A stretch of DNA of 64,000 nt, taken from contig JBBPTG010000032.1 in NCBI GenBank assembly GCA_038093975.1, positions 62,001 to 126,000 of the forward strand, written 5' to 3'. The notes under the pieces were generated by a model that saw only the letters and a list, made by a program, of their open reading frames with translations, ran no database searches and had not been told where the DNA came from. Position numbers and translations under genes: made by a program. Positions 10,560 to 20,861 of this stretch are shown piece by piece; within the stretch, counting starts at the first letter, position 1, and every line of letters begins with the position of its first letter. The stretch comes from Chalciporus piperatus. Lineage: Eukaryota; Basidiomycota; Agaricomycetes; Boletales; Boletaceae.

Positions 10560-13165
10560 TTACACATACATGTCGTCGTCGTCGTCGTCGTCTTGCGTTT
10601 GCGCACGCCGTTTTGGACGTGAAGGTCCAGCTTCGGCCTCGGCTTCGGGTTCTGCGTTGGGTTGTTGTTAGAGAAGGGACGACTGGCTTCCTTCAATCTT
10701 CAGTTTGTCTAGGGGAGACTAGGATGTTGTGCTTTCTTGCGCGCTGCCATAAGGGGGTGAGGCCTTGAGGGGTCTAAGTGCTGAGTTGGGTGGTGAGCAC
10801 GGGAGGCTTACATCGTCTCGTAGCCCTTTTCTTGGCAGCTGCCTTTTTGCCGAGTCCCGTACCAGGCTTGTTCGCAGATTTATTCGAGCGAGCCTATCGT
10901 AGGCACACCCCGTTCAGCACAGATCAGCCCATCGACACTTGCATACACGCACCTTGGCAAGGGTCTCCGCAAAGTAACCATACACCTGCTCCTCATGCAG
11001 CTTATGGCGATAAAACTGCAACCCTCGCCATTGACAGAGGTCTTCAGAGAGGCGGAAACGTTGGCAAAGTTTCTCGATGATGTTTCGGCTTGTTTTCCTA
11101 GAGCGGGGGGTGAGATAGGTCGTTCGGGTGAGGGACTGAGGATGGTGGCGGCTCACCTTTTCGATAAAGGTGAAAATGTACCGCATCGTGCTCTGGAATA
11201 CTGTCTTCGACGGCGTGTTCCCCTGATGAGAGGTGACTAATAACTCAAGTCGAGGTCAGCAAAGAACGATCAAGCCAGAGAGAACAGACGACAAACCATC
11301 CGGCAGGTTGTTATAAATCGCATTATCCTTCTTGGACAATTCCGTCGCCTTCTTCGCCCATCGCAGTGTCTTCATCGGCGCCACCGGTCTCGTCTACGTC
11401 CATCTCATCGTCCATTCTCTACTTGTCGCCTGATTGGATATCATTAGTGGGTATCAAATAGTTAGGGACGAAACCTACTTCTTGCCTCTCGAAGCGTCTT
11501 CACCGTCCTCTGTCTGCATTCCTTCATCCTCTTCCTCATCCTCGTCCTCTTCTTCCTCGTCCTCTTCCTGCTCAGTTTCTTCCCCACCCTCGCCTTCCTC
11601 CCGCTCCACAGCCTTCCCAACCGCATCTTCCAACTTGTCCAACTTCGCCACCACCTCCTGATAATACCCTTGCCACTTCTCCAAATTCAACGGCCCACCA
11701 TGCATCAACCCCCACGGATGCGTCAACACCAATTTCGTCAACAAGGCCACCGCCGATTTCCGTACCATCGACACTTTGTCCTCAAACCTCACCACCGCGT
11801 GTCTCGTGATCTTCAGCCGTTGTTTCGGGAATGGAACGCGGAGATCGCAGAGTTTGGAGAGGGTAGAGAGGACTTTGGAACGGACGTAGAAAGATAAGTC
11901 GATCGTGCGGGAGATGAGGAGGTCGAAGAGACCGCTGAGTTGTTTGTGAGTTTGGGTGGAGTCGTTGGTCATGTCTTCTGAGCTGGAGAGTTCGCGAATG
12001 AGTGACCCGATGACTTCGACAAGGGTCATCCGCATCGGGTAGGACTGTAGACGTGGTCAATTAAATTAATGCGAAGCGCGTTTAAAAAGCGCATATACGC
12101 ACCTCGGAGTCTAGGTATTCTAGGAGAAGACTGATTTGCTTGAGCACCGATCGAGGTGACTCTTCGGTGAATTTGACCAAGAACCGCGAGAGCCTTTCGT
12201 GTCTTGCCCACTGAATCTCATCCCAGCAATCTCGCGCAATATTTCGTCTCCAAGCTGAGCGTGATCAAAGTCCTTGGCGAGGAAAGACAGGAGTTCTGCC
12301 ATTGGTTCGGAGAGATGTTCGTAGTACTGCAATGACTGCATGATGCTGATTTGCGCGGCGACGGCGTGACCGTGGTGTTTCACTGCGATACAGATCACTT
12401 TGTAAACGTTCATCTTGGTGCCGTTGTCTTTCATGTATTGTTCGCTTTCCGCGATGTGATATGCAGGACGGGTCAAGCAGCTGGGTCGGGATAACTACGT
12501 GCGCGCCCGAATGAAGGGATAGATAACATACGTGATGAATGCGTCTCTCTCTGGACTGGTCATCCAGATGCGATGGGTCTTGAGTTTAATCGCCTTTGAG
12601 AACAACTCGTTCATCCAAGACCAAGATTTAGCAGTCTTTGCAGCGGCGCGTGAGCCTCCGGCCTTTCCACCTCTCCCACGACGAGCCTTTGGTGGAGGTC
12701 GTGGGGCGTCGTCCTCACCGGCCGACTTGACCTTGTCCGCTGCGGTGACGAACCAGTTGAGAAGGAACGCATACATCTCCAGGGGTTCCTTGTGCGCCAT
12801 GACGATCTGCTGGTCCTCCTCTCTCGAGTCCCTGATCGCAGCATCTATTTCCGCGTTGAATCCCGACGCTATCGAATCGAGTAGCTTGCTCGTGAGGGCG
12901 CCGGGTACTGCATCTGCGTGCTTCAACAAGCTTCTGAATATGTCGAATATCTCCGCATCGGTGATGGCCTCTGAGTTGTGTGCAATTCTGTCGACGGCAT
13001 CTGCGATGCGGTTTGGTTAAACACGATATTCGTGGGCGTCAAGGACGTACGTTGTAGCAATGGGCGAGGTTCAGTTTCGTGCAGGTCGTGTTCGTTTGGT
13101 ATTTCGTACGTTGCGAGATCTTGAAGTGACTGTAGTTCTTCTTGCAGATCGAACGACTCACCCAT
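10560..13165 (-). pseudogene. Condensin subunit 1 (CND1/YCS4-like), copy A, internally deleted
   Basis: HEAT-repeat regulatory subunit of the condensin complex, needed for mitotic chromosome compaction. Minus strand from ATG 13165 (MGESFDLQEELQSLQDLATY) to a stop at 10560, ending in an Asp-rich tail followed by MYV. The N-terminal region is present (EAITDAEIFDIFRSLLKHAD; SWMNELFSKAIKLKTHRIW; YVRSKVLSTLSKLCDLRVPF; FEDKVSMVRKSAVALLTKL), then a Glu/Asp-rich tract. At about 11357 the sequence jumps to C-terminal condensin sequence (TMRYIFTFIEK; EKLCQRFRLSED; KSANKPGTGLGKKAAAKKRA), so the whole middle of the protein is missing. A further deletion follows SEDLCQW, and a one-base frameshift lies near 12200 after the REIAGMRFSGQDTKG block. 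Copy B at 22983-25385 is inverted relative to it and lacks other parts. Confidence 0.85.
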
Positions 13166-13343
13166 CCTCAGCGCGAGCGTCGACGATGTCCCGACTCTCT
13201 TCGATGCGATTCAAGGTTACCTAAGACAAGAGTCAGGGTGCCCGATCGCCCGTCGGCAGATAAGCCCGTCGATTGGAATTCAAACCAACAACTCACTGCT
13301 TTCCTCCGCCCTCTTCACGCTCTTGTTCGCCACCTGTTCAACG

Positions 13344-14910
13344 ATGAACTCGCCCATTTCCCAAGTGGTACGTACATTCCAGTGAACCCGCCGAGACTGC
13401 TTTGATTGATGCGGCCCCGCCTACACAGCAACGTGACATTATTGAGGCCCTGGCTCTCATGGACTCGCTTAGACGCGTTGTCCCTGCCGAAGAGACCGGG
13501 TGGATGGCGAACCCGGTGAATCGCGCGACGGAACCTAGGAAGGATGACAACAGGCCGACTGTGGCATCCATACTGGATCAGATGATATCCGCCATGATGG
13601 ACAACGTGACGGGAGAAGACCCTTTGACCCTTCCGGAACACCTTCACGCGAGCTTGCCATCCGAGTCTCGCACAGTCACCTATCTCTCTTGGCTCGCTTC
13701 ATCCTTCGTGAGGGGGTATCGCGGTGATGTCACCGCCGCCGCGATCTCCTTCTCCCACGACAGCGTCACCGCCTATCTGGCTGCCAATCGAGGAAAATCA
13801 CAAGTCCCAGATAGGAAGAATGCCAAGGAGCTCGAACGAATCATTTGTGAGGCGGCGAAGAAGCGGAATAGGAACGATGCGGTGAAGATGCTGGCGCGGT
13901 TTTCCATCACTGCCGCCACGCAAAGGGTCCGATGCAGGTTGGATGACGTCACAAAGATGGCCTTCGGTGTCGAGGGGGCTTTGGATGCGCTGGGACGTCT
14001 GGTAAAGAAGTGGGAGGTGGGGAGTCAACAGTCATTCGATGCTCGGCTTCATCGTGTCCTCAAATGGACAGAGTGGAACATCCCGTACATGACGACCGCC
14101 ACACTGACAATGTTCGCCTTCCGAAAGCTGGACGAAATTTCCCACAAAGATGGCAATTCCCAACAGACCGCTGTTGCGTTAGCCCTGGCCGCTGGGACCT
14201 TCTTCAGGGAAGCGACCGGCGCCGATTGCCCACATTACTTCAGGAGGGATGAGTACATGTGGCTCCAGAAATTGCGGCGACGACTTTGGAAGCTCGCGCA
14301 CTATATCACGGACGCAAAATTGTTCTTGGAGGAGGGTATTCCAAGGTTTGCTGAAGTACTCCAGGGTAATCCTCGGTTTGACGTGGTATGGGTCGGCAGC
14401 GAAGAAGGCTTCCTTCCGGAGGGATATGACCAGTTGCGGGTGGAGTGGCAGACGGACCCCATCAACTCTGTCAGGGAGTTGTCTGAGGCTGCAGAATGCC
14501 AGATCGACCTTCTGGACAACCCTCACTTTTGCGCCCATCTTGCGAGAACGTGGAAGAAAGATGAACGCGGGCCAAACCCGAAGCTGCACTGCGAATTGCA
14601 GCTTATCGAATACCTACGGACGCGTGGCATCCAGGTGGTCGACAACGCCGTGGGGGTCAGCAAGCGACCCTGCGAAAGCTGCGAGGGCTATATAAAAGAG
14701 CTGGGGAGTGATGTTAGGGTTCCTGAAGGATCGGGGAAGTACCATCACGCATGGAGGATACCGGATTCTGAAGCAGGTGCCGAAGTGGTCAGGGTCATGG
14801 AGCACCGGCTGGGTGAGGAGCTAAAACGCGTAAGCTTGCTGAAGGACAAGTTCAAGGTCCTTTCTCCTGGGTCCGACAGTAGCGGGGGATCCAGAGAAGG
14901 GTACATATAA
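13344..14910 (+). CDS. OTT_1508-like fungal deaminase, apparently intact
   Basis: Protein of about 500 residues whose last quarter carries a zinc-deaminase signature: H-C-E in KLHCELQLIEYLRTRG (14580-14630) and P-C-x-x-C in KRPCESCEGYIKE (14665-14705). These correspond to the HxE and PCxxC metal and proton-shuttle residues of the cytidine-deaminase fold. The long, mostly helical N-terminal part plus this C-terminal domain fits the OTT_1508-like deaminase family (Pfam PF14441 as I recall it), expanded in Agaricomycetes; substrate unknown. I chose ATG 13344 with a 61-nt GT-AG intron (13368-13428), which keeps frame into the long uninterrupted exon; an upstream stretch (LHALVRHLFNDELAHF, 13310-13360) in another frame may belong to an older 5' exon. 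It is divergent from CND1 copy A, only about 180 bp away. A decayed paralogue lies at 4640-5300. Confidence 0.8.
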
Positions 14911-15050
14911 AGAGTAGTGTTTTTGTATGATGTACCGAAGTGGTGATGACGGACGGTCACGATGAGCGCTCTTTGATTCCTGGACCCGAAGGGACCAGGT
15001 TTCCATATCGTTAATTGTGGCTATACAGCCAATCACACTTTGTTATTATG

Positions 15051-15224
15051 TTGAGGCTCTGCGGGTGAGGCACGAGCTCGGACAGAGCCGAGACTCGAGC
15101 CAGGTCGGGACCAATCAGATCGCCCCGGGGTATTCCCTTATCTAGCCGGCTCAGCCGTTCGTATGCCTTCACTCCCCACTCTCTACCCAACCTCCACCAT
15201 CGTCTCTCCATCTCTACGAACGCA
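15051..15224 (+). repeat. Left repeat A1 of the Ngaro-like element
   Basis: 174 bp beginning TTGAGGCTCTGCGGGTGAGG and ending ACGAACGCA, matching 20467-20640 over its full length by eye. The Gag start codon overlaps its end, so A1 probably carries the promoter and 5' leader. Confidence 0.9.
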
Positions 15225-17260
15225 TGTCTCTGGCAACTCTTTCGCGCACTCCTCCTAGTCGCGCCGCACGCGCTCCACCTACGGCGGGCACGCGTTTAAG
15301 CCCTGGGATCGAGGAAGATCCCCCTTCCGAGGATGACGACCACCTCGACCTTCCCCAAGGCTCGGTGGACCCAGATCTCGTCGAAGAGATGCTCTTGGAC
15401 TCTGGATCGACGCTTTTGAACTCCCCGCAGTTGGGATCCCGGCGGGGTCGCCAAGCCTCCTCACTTGTTAGCTCTATGTCGACCACCTCTGCAGCTCCCC
15501 CGGCGAAGAGAGCGCGTCAAGGCTCCGCTGATCCCTCCGCCCCTGCGTCGGGAACTCGCGCACGCAAGAAGGCGTCTGCTTCTCTCGCGACCTCAACGCC
15601 CTTCTCTGCGACTGTCCCGCCGGCGAATCTCCCATCCTCCTCCAAGTTACCTCAGCTTAGCATCCCGCCCCATCTTTCGTCCCCCCAGCCGGCTTCGACT
15701 CCTCCCACCTTGCCGCCCCCTGCTCCACAGAACACTCCGTCGTCCACGAGCAAGGGCAAAGGCAAGGCGAAGTCCCCAGGCGGGGCCACTCAGGTTCGTC
15801 CTCCCACCATCACTCTGAAGCCTCCCGTGGCGGCTCCACCCGCCGTTCCTTCGAATCACCCTTTCGCTTCGCTGAACCCGCCTGCCTTTTCGCTTAATGC
15901 GTCAGGGGGCGTGGCAGCGTCTTCCTCTTCCCCTGTTCCCCCCGCTGTATCCTCTTCTTCCACCATTCCGTCCCTGGCGTCCCTGGCGCAGGATACCCTT
16001 GCACGCTCTCTATCCCGCGAGGATTTCCAGGCCGTTATGGCCGCCCTTTATGACCAGCAGGCCGCTCGTGCCTCCTTAGCTTCACTTCCTGCCCTTCCTC
16101 TTGGCAGCGCTACCCCTACTCGTGAGTCTACCTCCTACCCTTTTTCTTCCTACCACCTTCCCTCTGCCACACCTCCTTCCTACCCGGCATTCACTGTTCA
16201 TACCTTCCTGTCTTGCCGCCTACCTCCTATGCCCTTCGCCCTTTACCCGTTCTGACCTCCTCTGGCAGTCTTGCCCGCTCGGGATCTGATAACCGACCCT
16301 TCTCATCTCCTTGGGCTGGTCTCCCGCCCTCGTCCTCCCCCCCTTTCCGCTCCTCCTACTGGGAGCTCCTCGTCCCTCATCGATGTGGACGACCTCATCG
16401 ATCACCCTCACGTCGTGCGCCTCTTGCGCGAGGGCTGGTCCACCCACATCCCTATTCATTGCCTAGCCTCTGCTTCCTCCCGCGCTCTCTCCCACTTTAC
16501 TGGGACTGTGCCAGCAGTGAAGGATGAGGACGAATTCCACATGTCGAAGGAGGTGTACCGCGAGGCGGCCGCCATATTCCCCCGTCTCATTCGTGCTCAT
16601 CTGCCGAATACCAATGCGAATGCTATCGCTGATGCATTCAAGGCTCATTTCTCCCGCATTACCTCCTCACACGATTTCTCTCGCGACTTTGAGGTTTGGA
16701 AACTCTACTGCATCCATTTCCGTCGCACCTACGTTCAGAACTCCTCCCGTTTCAACCCGGCTGACCTGCACTTGGGCCTTCGTTCTTGGTGTCATAACCA
16801 GATCAAGCTGAGGGAGGACGTCTCTCAGGCTTCTCGCCTCGACGCCATCGAGTCTCTGGTTCGAGGTCTGCCCTTTCGGGCCTCATCCTCAGGCTCGAGA
16901 CCTCCCGCTCCTGCCCCCTCCATCTCGTCCTCGTCGTCCTTTCCTTCGAGCAGCAGCGCTTCCTCTGTCACCGCTGCTCGTACCCCCTCTCGTACCTCCA
17001 TCCCTTGGGTTTCCGAGAAGCACGGCAAGTGTTTCGTCTGCCTCGGCCCCCATTTCACCAAGGAATGCCCCTCCCCCTCTAACGGTTGGGTCACGCGCAA
17101 CTCCAAGGGCGTCTGGGTCGACGCCCAGAGTCGCTCGTATTGCTACAACTATAACGGCTTGCGAGGCTGCTCGGTGTCCTCTGGCGACTGCAGGCACCGT
17201 CACCTCTGCACCGTCTGTGGATCGAGCGATCACAACGCTCAATCCCACCCTTCCGCCTGA
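15224..17260 (+). CDS. Gag-like protein of the Ngaro-like element
   Basis: Two same-frame open stretches, 15224-16255 and 16271-17260, separated by one TGA. The N-terminal part is Ser/Pro/Ala-rich and low-complexity. The second carries a conserved helical region (HMSKEVYREAAAIFPRLIRA) and a C-terminal zinc-knuckle region with CFVCLGPHFTKEC (CX2CX3HX4C) followed by a Cys/His-rich segment with CRHRHLCTVCGSSDH. A strong donor (GTGAGT at 16122) and acceptor (CTGGCAG ending 16268) bound a 147-nt stretch containing the TGA; its removal keeps the frame, so the stop is probably intronic rather than a mutation. The ORF overlaps the RT ORF by about 44 nt in the +1 frame, suggesting frameshift expression of the polyprotein. 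Binds element RNA by analogy with other Gag proteins. Confidence 0.75.
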
Positions 17261-18976
17261 GCTTTTTCCCATTGTCACTCCTCTCATCCCAGACAAGTGG
17301 GAGGAGCTTCTTCGGGCCTGCGGAGACTCTGTCTGGTCTCGTTTCTCCGATATCCCGCACGGCCTGCGTTTCGGTTTCCGTCTTGGCGTCTCCTCCTCGA
17401 TTTCTTCCACTTTCATGCCCCCTAACCATAAATCTTCCCTCGATAATTCCGACTTTGTCTCTGCGCAGATCCATAAAGAGATCGAGGCCGGTCGCTACTC
17501 TCTCCCTTTCGATCCCGTTTCTCTCGAATCAACCGTTGGTCCTTTCCGTACGTCGCCGCTCGGCGTCGTTTTCCACTCTGTTTCTGGTAAGCCTCGTCTG
17601 ATTCAGGACCATTCCTTTCCTCGCAACGACCCTTGCCTACATTCTGTCAACTCCGAGATCGACTCATCCGCTTTCCCCTGTGATTGGGGCTCATTCTCTG
17701 ATTGTTTCCTCCTCGTCGCACGTGCTCCTCCTGGGTCTGAGGTCGCCGTTTTTGACGTTGATGCTGCCCATCGTCGCATGCCCGTCTCCCCCCTGGATCG
17801 CTTGCATGTCTGCATTCACTGGAACGGCAAGGTTTTCATTGACCATTGTTGTTGCTTTGGGTGCAGCAGCTCGTCCGGGATCTTCGGGCACTGTGCGGAC
17901 GGCATCTCTTGTGTTTTTCGTTTTCGTTCCGTCCAGGATCTCATTAACTGGGCCGACGATTTTGCATTTTTCCGTTATCCTTCTGGCGTGTCCCCTGATG
18001 GATCCTTCATCGTTTGTCTCCGCTTCCTCCCCTACCCTCTCTCGCTGACTTCACCCAGTTTCCCTACGACGCCTCCCTGATCTGGGACACTGCCGCCGAG
18101 CTCGGCTGGCCTTGGGCGCCTAATAAATTTCTCGATTTTGCCTCCTCCTTTCCTTATCTTGGCTTCGTTTGGGATCTCGCACATAAGACCGTTTCACTGC
18201 CTGAAGCTAAGAAGGCCAAGTACCTCGTCCGCCTCGACTCTTGGCTTCCCTCCCTATCTGTTTCCCACCACGACTGCGAAGTCCTCATCGGTACTCTTAA
18301 TCATTGCACAATCATCCTCGACGGTTCGCGTTCCCGTTTACCTGCACTTTATCGCTTCGCTGCATCTTTTCGTGACTCCTCACGCTTCGTTCGACGTTCG
18401 ATCCCCCAGGCCGTCATCCTTGACCTGGACTGGTGGCGTTGCCAATTCAGTTTGCCCTTCTGTGGTCGCCATCTCTTCGTGCCTCCTTCCCCTCATTCTA
18501 GCTCAATTTTCGTCGACGCATCCACCTCTTGGGGAATCGGCTTCGTTTTCGAGGACCGAGGACTGGCTTGGTGTTTGTCTCCAGGCTGGAAATCGGACGG
18601 TCGCGATATCGGCTGGGCAGAGATGGTTGCTGTCGAGCTAGCCCTTCTCGCCGTCGTCGCCGCCGGTTTCCGTGAGGTCCACTTCATCGTTCGTTCCGAT
18701 AACCAAGGCGTCGTTGGTGCCCTTGCCGCTGGTCTTTCTCGCAATTCACAGCAGAACACCGTTCTGCGTCGCATCCTTAGTGGTTTCCTCGATCATCGTA
18801 TTTGGTTTTCTGTTTCATATATTCGCTCGGCTGACAACCCTTCCGACGCACCATCTCGCGGTTCTTTTCCCCGCTCCCTTCGTAACTTTGCGTTCACGCC
18901 CACCTTGCCAGCTCCTCTTCGACCCTTCCTCTCCTTGGTGCCCATTCCTTCTCATTCACGCCGTGTGGTTCCCTGA
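17217..18976 (+). CDS. Reverse transcriptase / RNase H of the Ngaro-like element (frame broken)
   Basis: RT motifs in order: fingers region ending GKPRLIQDHSFPRND; VFDVDAAHRRMPV (catalytic Asp); and NWADDFAFF, the ADD form of the YxDD box, near 17945-17970. After about 18010 the RT/RNase H reading continues in a different frame (LADFTQFPYDASLIWD, then the thumb and connection). RNase H follows with SSIFVDASTSWGIGFVF, GWAEMVAVELALLAVVAAGF, VRSDNQGVVGALAAG and RSADNPSDAPSRG, i.e. the D-E-D catalytic set. The -1 switch near 18010 is either a recent inactivating indel, a sequencing error, or programmed. RNase H ends at 18976, in frame with the recombinase ORF but separated from it by a stop within an intron-like spacer. 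Confidence 0.85.
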
Positions 18977-19057
18977 TTCTTGTGTCTCTCTTTTTGTTAC
19001 TTATCCTACTCGATTCTGTACTTCTTCGTTTTGTAGCAATATATTGTCATTCCATCT

Positions 19058-20158
19058 GTGCCTGCCAGTCTGATTCGTGGCCCGGTCAGCCGCGCTGACC
19101 TCGTGAGCCTGCACGCTCTTCTGCTCCTTCCTCATGCCATGTCAGCTTACTCGCACCCCCACCTGGCCCATGCCATTTCCGATCTGCTACCTTCCGCTTG
19201 GGCCCCCTCAACCCTCAAGCTGTATCACCGTGGCGTCGTCCGTTTCCGTTCCTGGGCCGCTTCCGAGGGCATTCCACCCCTTCTCTGTCTTCCCGCTAGC
19301 GAATTTGTTCTCTGCGGCTTCGTGGCTTCCTCCGCTCGCTCTCGCTCGGGTGGTGCTATCCGATCTGACATAAACGGCGTCCGGGCCTGGCACATCGTCA
19401 ACGGCGTGTCTTGGTCTGGTGGCTTGCGCCTTGAATATTGCCTGAAATCTGCAGACCGTTGCACTCCGGCGTCTTCACGTCGTGCTATCCGCCCCCCGGT
19501 GGTGCAGGAGATGCTTGACGTTCTGTGCTCCTCCCTGGATCCTTCCACTCCTCTTTTCGCTGCAGTGCGCGCTGCCGCTTGTTTCTCGTATTGGGGCCAG
19601 TGTCGCCTGGGCGAGGTCCTGCCCGATTCCATCAGGGGATTCCTACCTTCTACTCATCCCACTCCCTCTTCCCTTCGTCCTTGTACCGCCTCGGGGCTTT
19701 CCCGCATCTGCCATCTCCCCTTCACGAAGACTGCGAAGCAGGCTGGGGAAGACATCTTCCTGGGCGCTCAGCGGGGCCCCTCAAACTCGCTCGCGGCACT
19801 CGACATCCATCTCGCTTTGAACTCACCTTCCCCTTCCGACCACCTCTTTTCTTATGTCGTCGAGGGCGTTGGTCGCATTCCCCTGACGAAGCGCAAATTT
19901 CTGTCGGTATGCAATGCCGTTTGGTCACCTCTGGGTTACCCCAGCATCTCTGGTCACTGTTTTCGTATTGGCGGCACCACAGAGCTATTGCTTCGTGGTG
20001 TGCCGCCTCACCTTGTTCAGTTGTTGGGTCGTTGGCGTTCCGACGCCTTTCTTCGTTACTGGCGCTTTGTTGAGCATATCGCGCCAGCGCACGTTGAGCT
20101 TCTGGGAGATCGTGTTTCGTCGCTACCTGCTGTGCTTCCCATTCTGCCTCGTAGTTAG
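19058..20158 (+). CDS. Tyrosine recombinase of the Ngaro-like element
   Basis: An ORF of 366 codons with an N-terminal SAM-like core-binding part (LPSAWAPSTLKLYHRGVVRF) and a C-terminal catalytic domain: box I Arg in WGQCRLGEVLP, the HxxR of SGHCFRIGGTTELLLRG, then LLGRWRSDAFLRYWRF, which carries the W/H and the nucleophilic Tyr. This is the DIRS/Ngaro integrase substitute, which recombines an extrachromosomal circle into the genome through a Holliday junction (family knowledge). The frame is intact from about 19058 to the TAG at 20156. There is no clear ATG at the very start (first codon candidates are non-ATG), so the protein may be produced by splicing or readthrough from the RT ORF; an internal ATG occurs at 19138. 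Confidence 0.88.
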   Translation: MPASLIRGPVSRADLVSLHALLLLPHAMSAYSHPHLAHAISDLLPSAWAPSTLKLYHRGVVRFRSWAASEGIPPLLCLPASEFVLCGFVASSARSRSGGAIRSDINGVRAWHIVNGVSWSGGLRLEYCLKSADRCTPASSRRAIRPPVVQEMLDVLCSSLDPSTPLFAAVRAAACFSYWGQCRLGEVLPDSIRGFLPSTHPTPSSLRPCTASGLSRICHLPFTKTAKQAGEDIFLGAQRGPSNSLAALDIHLALNSPSPSDHLFSYVVEGVGRIPLTKRKFLSVCNAVWSPLGYPSISGHCFRIGGTTELLLRGVPPHLVQLLGRWRSDAFLRYWRFVEHIAPAHVELLGDRVSSLPAVLPILPRS

Positions 20159-20298
20159 TCGTGCGCACTGTCTTTACATAGTCTTTATCTCTGTGTAGAC
20201 CGTCCTTGTCCGCTTTTGGGTCGCGTTTCGCGTCTCGCACATCCCACTGGGATCGACCTGTCGCCTGTCCTCGCCGCGTCCTTCGGCCTGTCGGGTTT

Positions 20299-20467
20299 GG
20301 GTGGCCTCGTTGCCCTGGCTCCCGGTCGGTCTTCCTGTCTCTTCCGATCAGATTCCGGGGTCCGACCTCCGGTCTGAAGGGACAGATTGCCGATCGAAAC
20401 CCAACATTGGCAGGTGTATGCGCATCTCCCTTCACTTCCCCTCACGTGGACGACACAGCCACGAGTT
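20299..20467 (+). repeat. Repeat B1 of the Ngaro-like element
   Basis: 169 bp beginning GGGTGGCCTCGTTGCCCTGG and ending CACGAGTT, matching 20693-20861. It joins directly onto A2 with a shared T, reproducing the circle junction expected for split-direct-repeat elements. Confidence 0.9.
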
Positions 20468-20640
20468 TGAGGCTCTGCGGGTGAGGCACGAGCTCGGACA
20501 GAGCCGAGACTCGAGCCAGGTCGGGACCAATCAGATCGCCCCGGGGTATTCCCTTATCTAGCCGGCTCAGCCGTTCGTATGCCTTCACTCCCCACTCTCT
20601 ACCCAACCTCCACCATCGTCTCTCCATCTCTACGAACGCA
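20467..20640 (+). repeat. Internal repeat A2 of the Ngaro-like element
   Basis: Second copy of the 174-bp A repeat, following B1 without a gap and separated from B2 by about 52 bp of GC-rich sequence. Confidence 0.9.
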
Positions 20641-20692
20641 CCCACCCTCCCGCGCCTTGGCGCTTTTCCCTTGTCATGCACTTGCCTTGCCG

Positions 20693-20861
20693 GGGTGGCC
20701 TCGTTGCCCTGGCTCCCGGTCGGTCTTCCTGTCTCTTCCGATCAGATTCCGGGGTCCGACCTCCGGTCTGAAGGGACAGATTGCCGATCGAAACCCAACA
20801 TTGGCAGGTGTATGCGCATCTCCCTTCACTTCCCCTCACGTGGACGACACAGCCACGAGTT
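20693..20861 (+). repeat. Right repeat B2 of the Ngaro-like element
   Basis: Second copy of the 169-bp B repeat; its end (CACGAGTT) is the right boundary of the element, followed by host sequence AATGCAATG. Confidence 0.9.

Larger units (their letters stand above)
15051..20861 (+). mobile_element. Ngaro-like (DIRS-order) tyrosine-recombinase retrotransposon, full length
   Basis: A 5.8-kb element with split direct repeats in the order A1 - coding - B1 - A2 - B2 (A1 15051-15224; B1 20299-20467; A2 20467-20640; B2 20693-20861). It encodes a Gag-like protein, RT plus RNase H and a tyrosine recombinase; no methyltransferase or DDE integrase is seen. That domain set and repeat plan match Ngaro/PAT-type DIRS elements known from basidiomycetes. 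A1/A2 and B1/B2 look identical by eye, so insertion is recent. It has integrated in the 3' flank of the deaminase gene; the paralogous locus at 4183-4620 lacks it. No target-site duplication is evident, as expected for recombinase-mediated integration of a circle. The RT frame seems broken near 18010. Confidence 0.9.

Noticed and set aside
10571..10592. CGTCGTCGTC microsatellite
   Set aside because: It is the Asp codon run of the CND1 acidic C-terminus, not an independent repeat.
12532..13020. Long plus-strand ORF (and its twin 23128-23616 minus)
   Set aside because: Antisense to the CND1 N-terminal exons in both copies; the condensin reading is unmistakable, so this is a shadow frame.
16889..17474. 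Overlapping minus-strand ORFs across Gag/RT
   Set aside because: Arg/Gly-rich shadow of the Ser/Pro-rich Gag and RT coding; no own motif.
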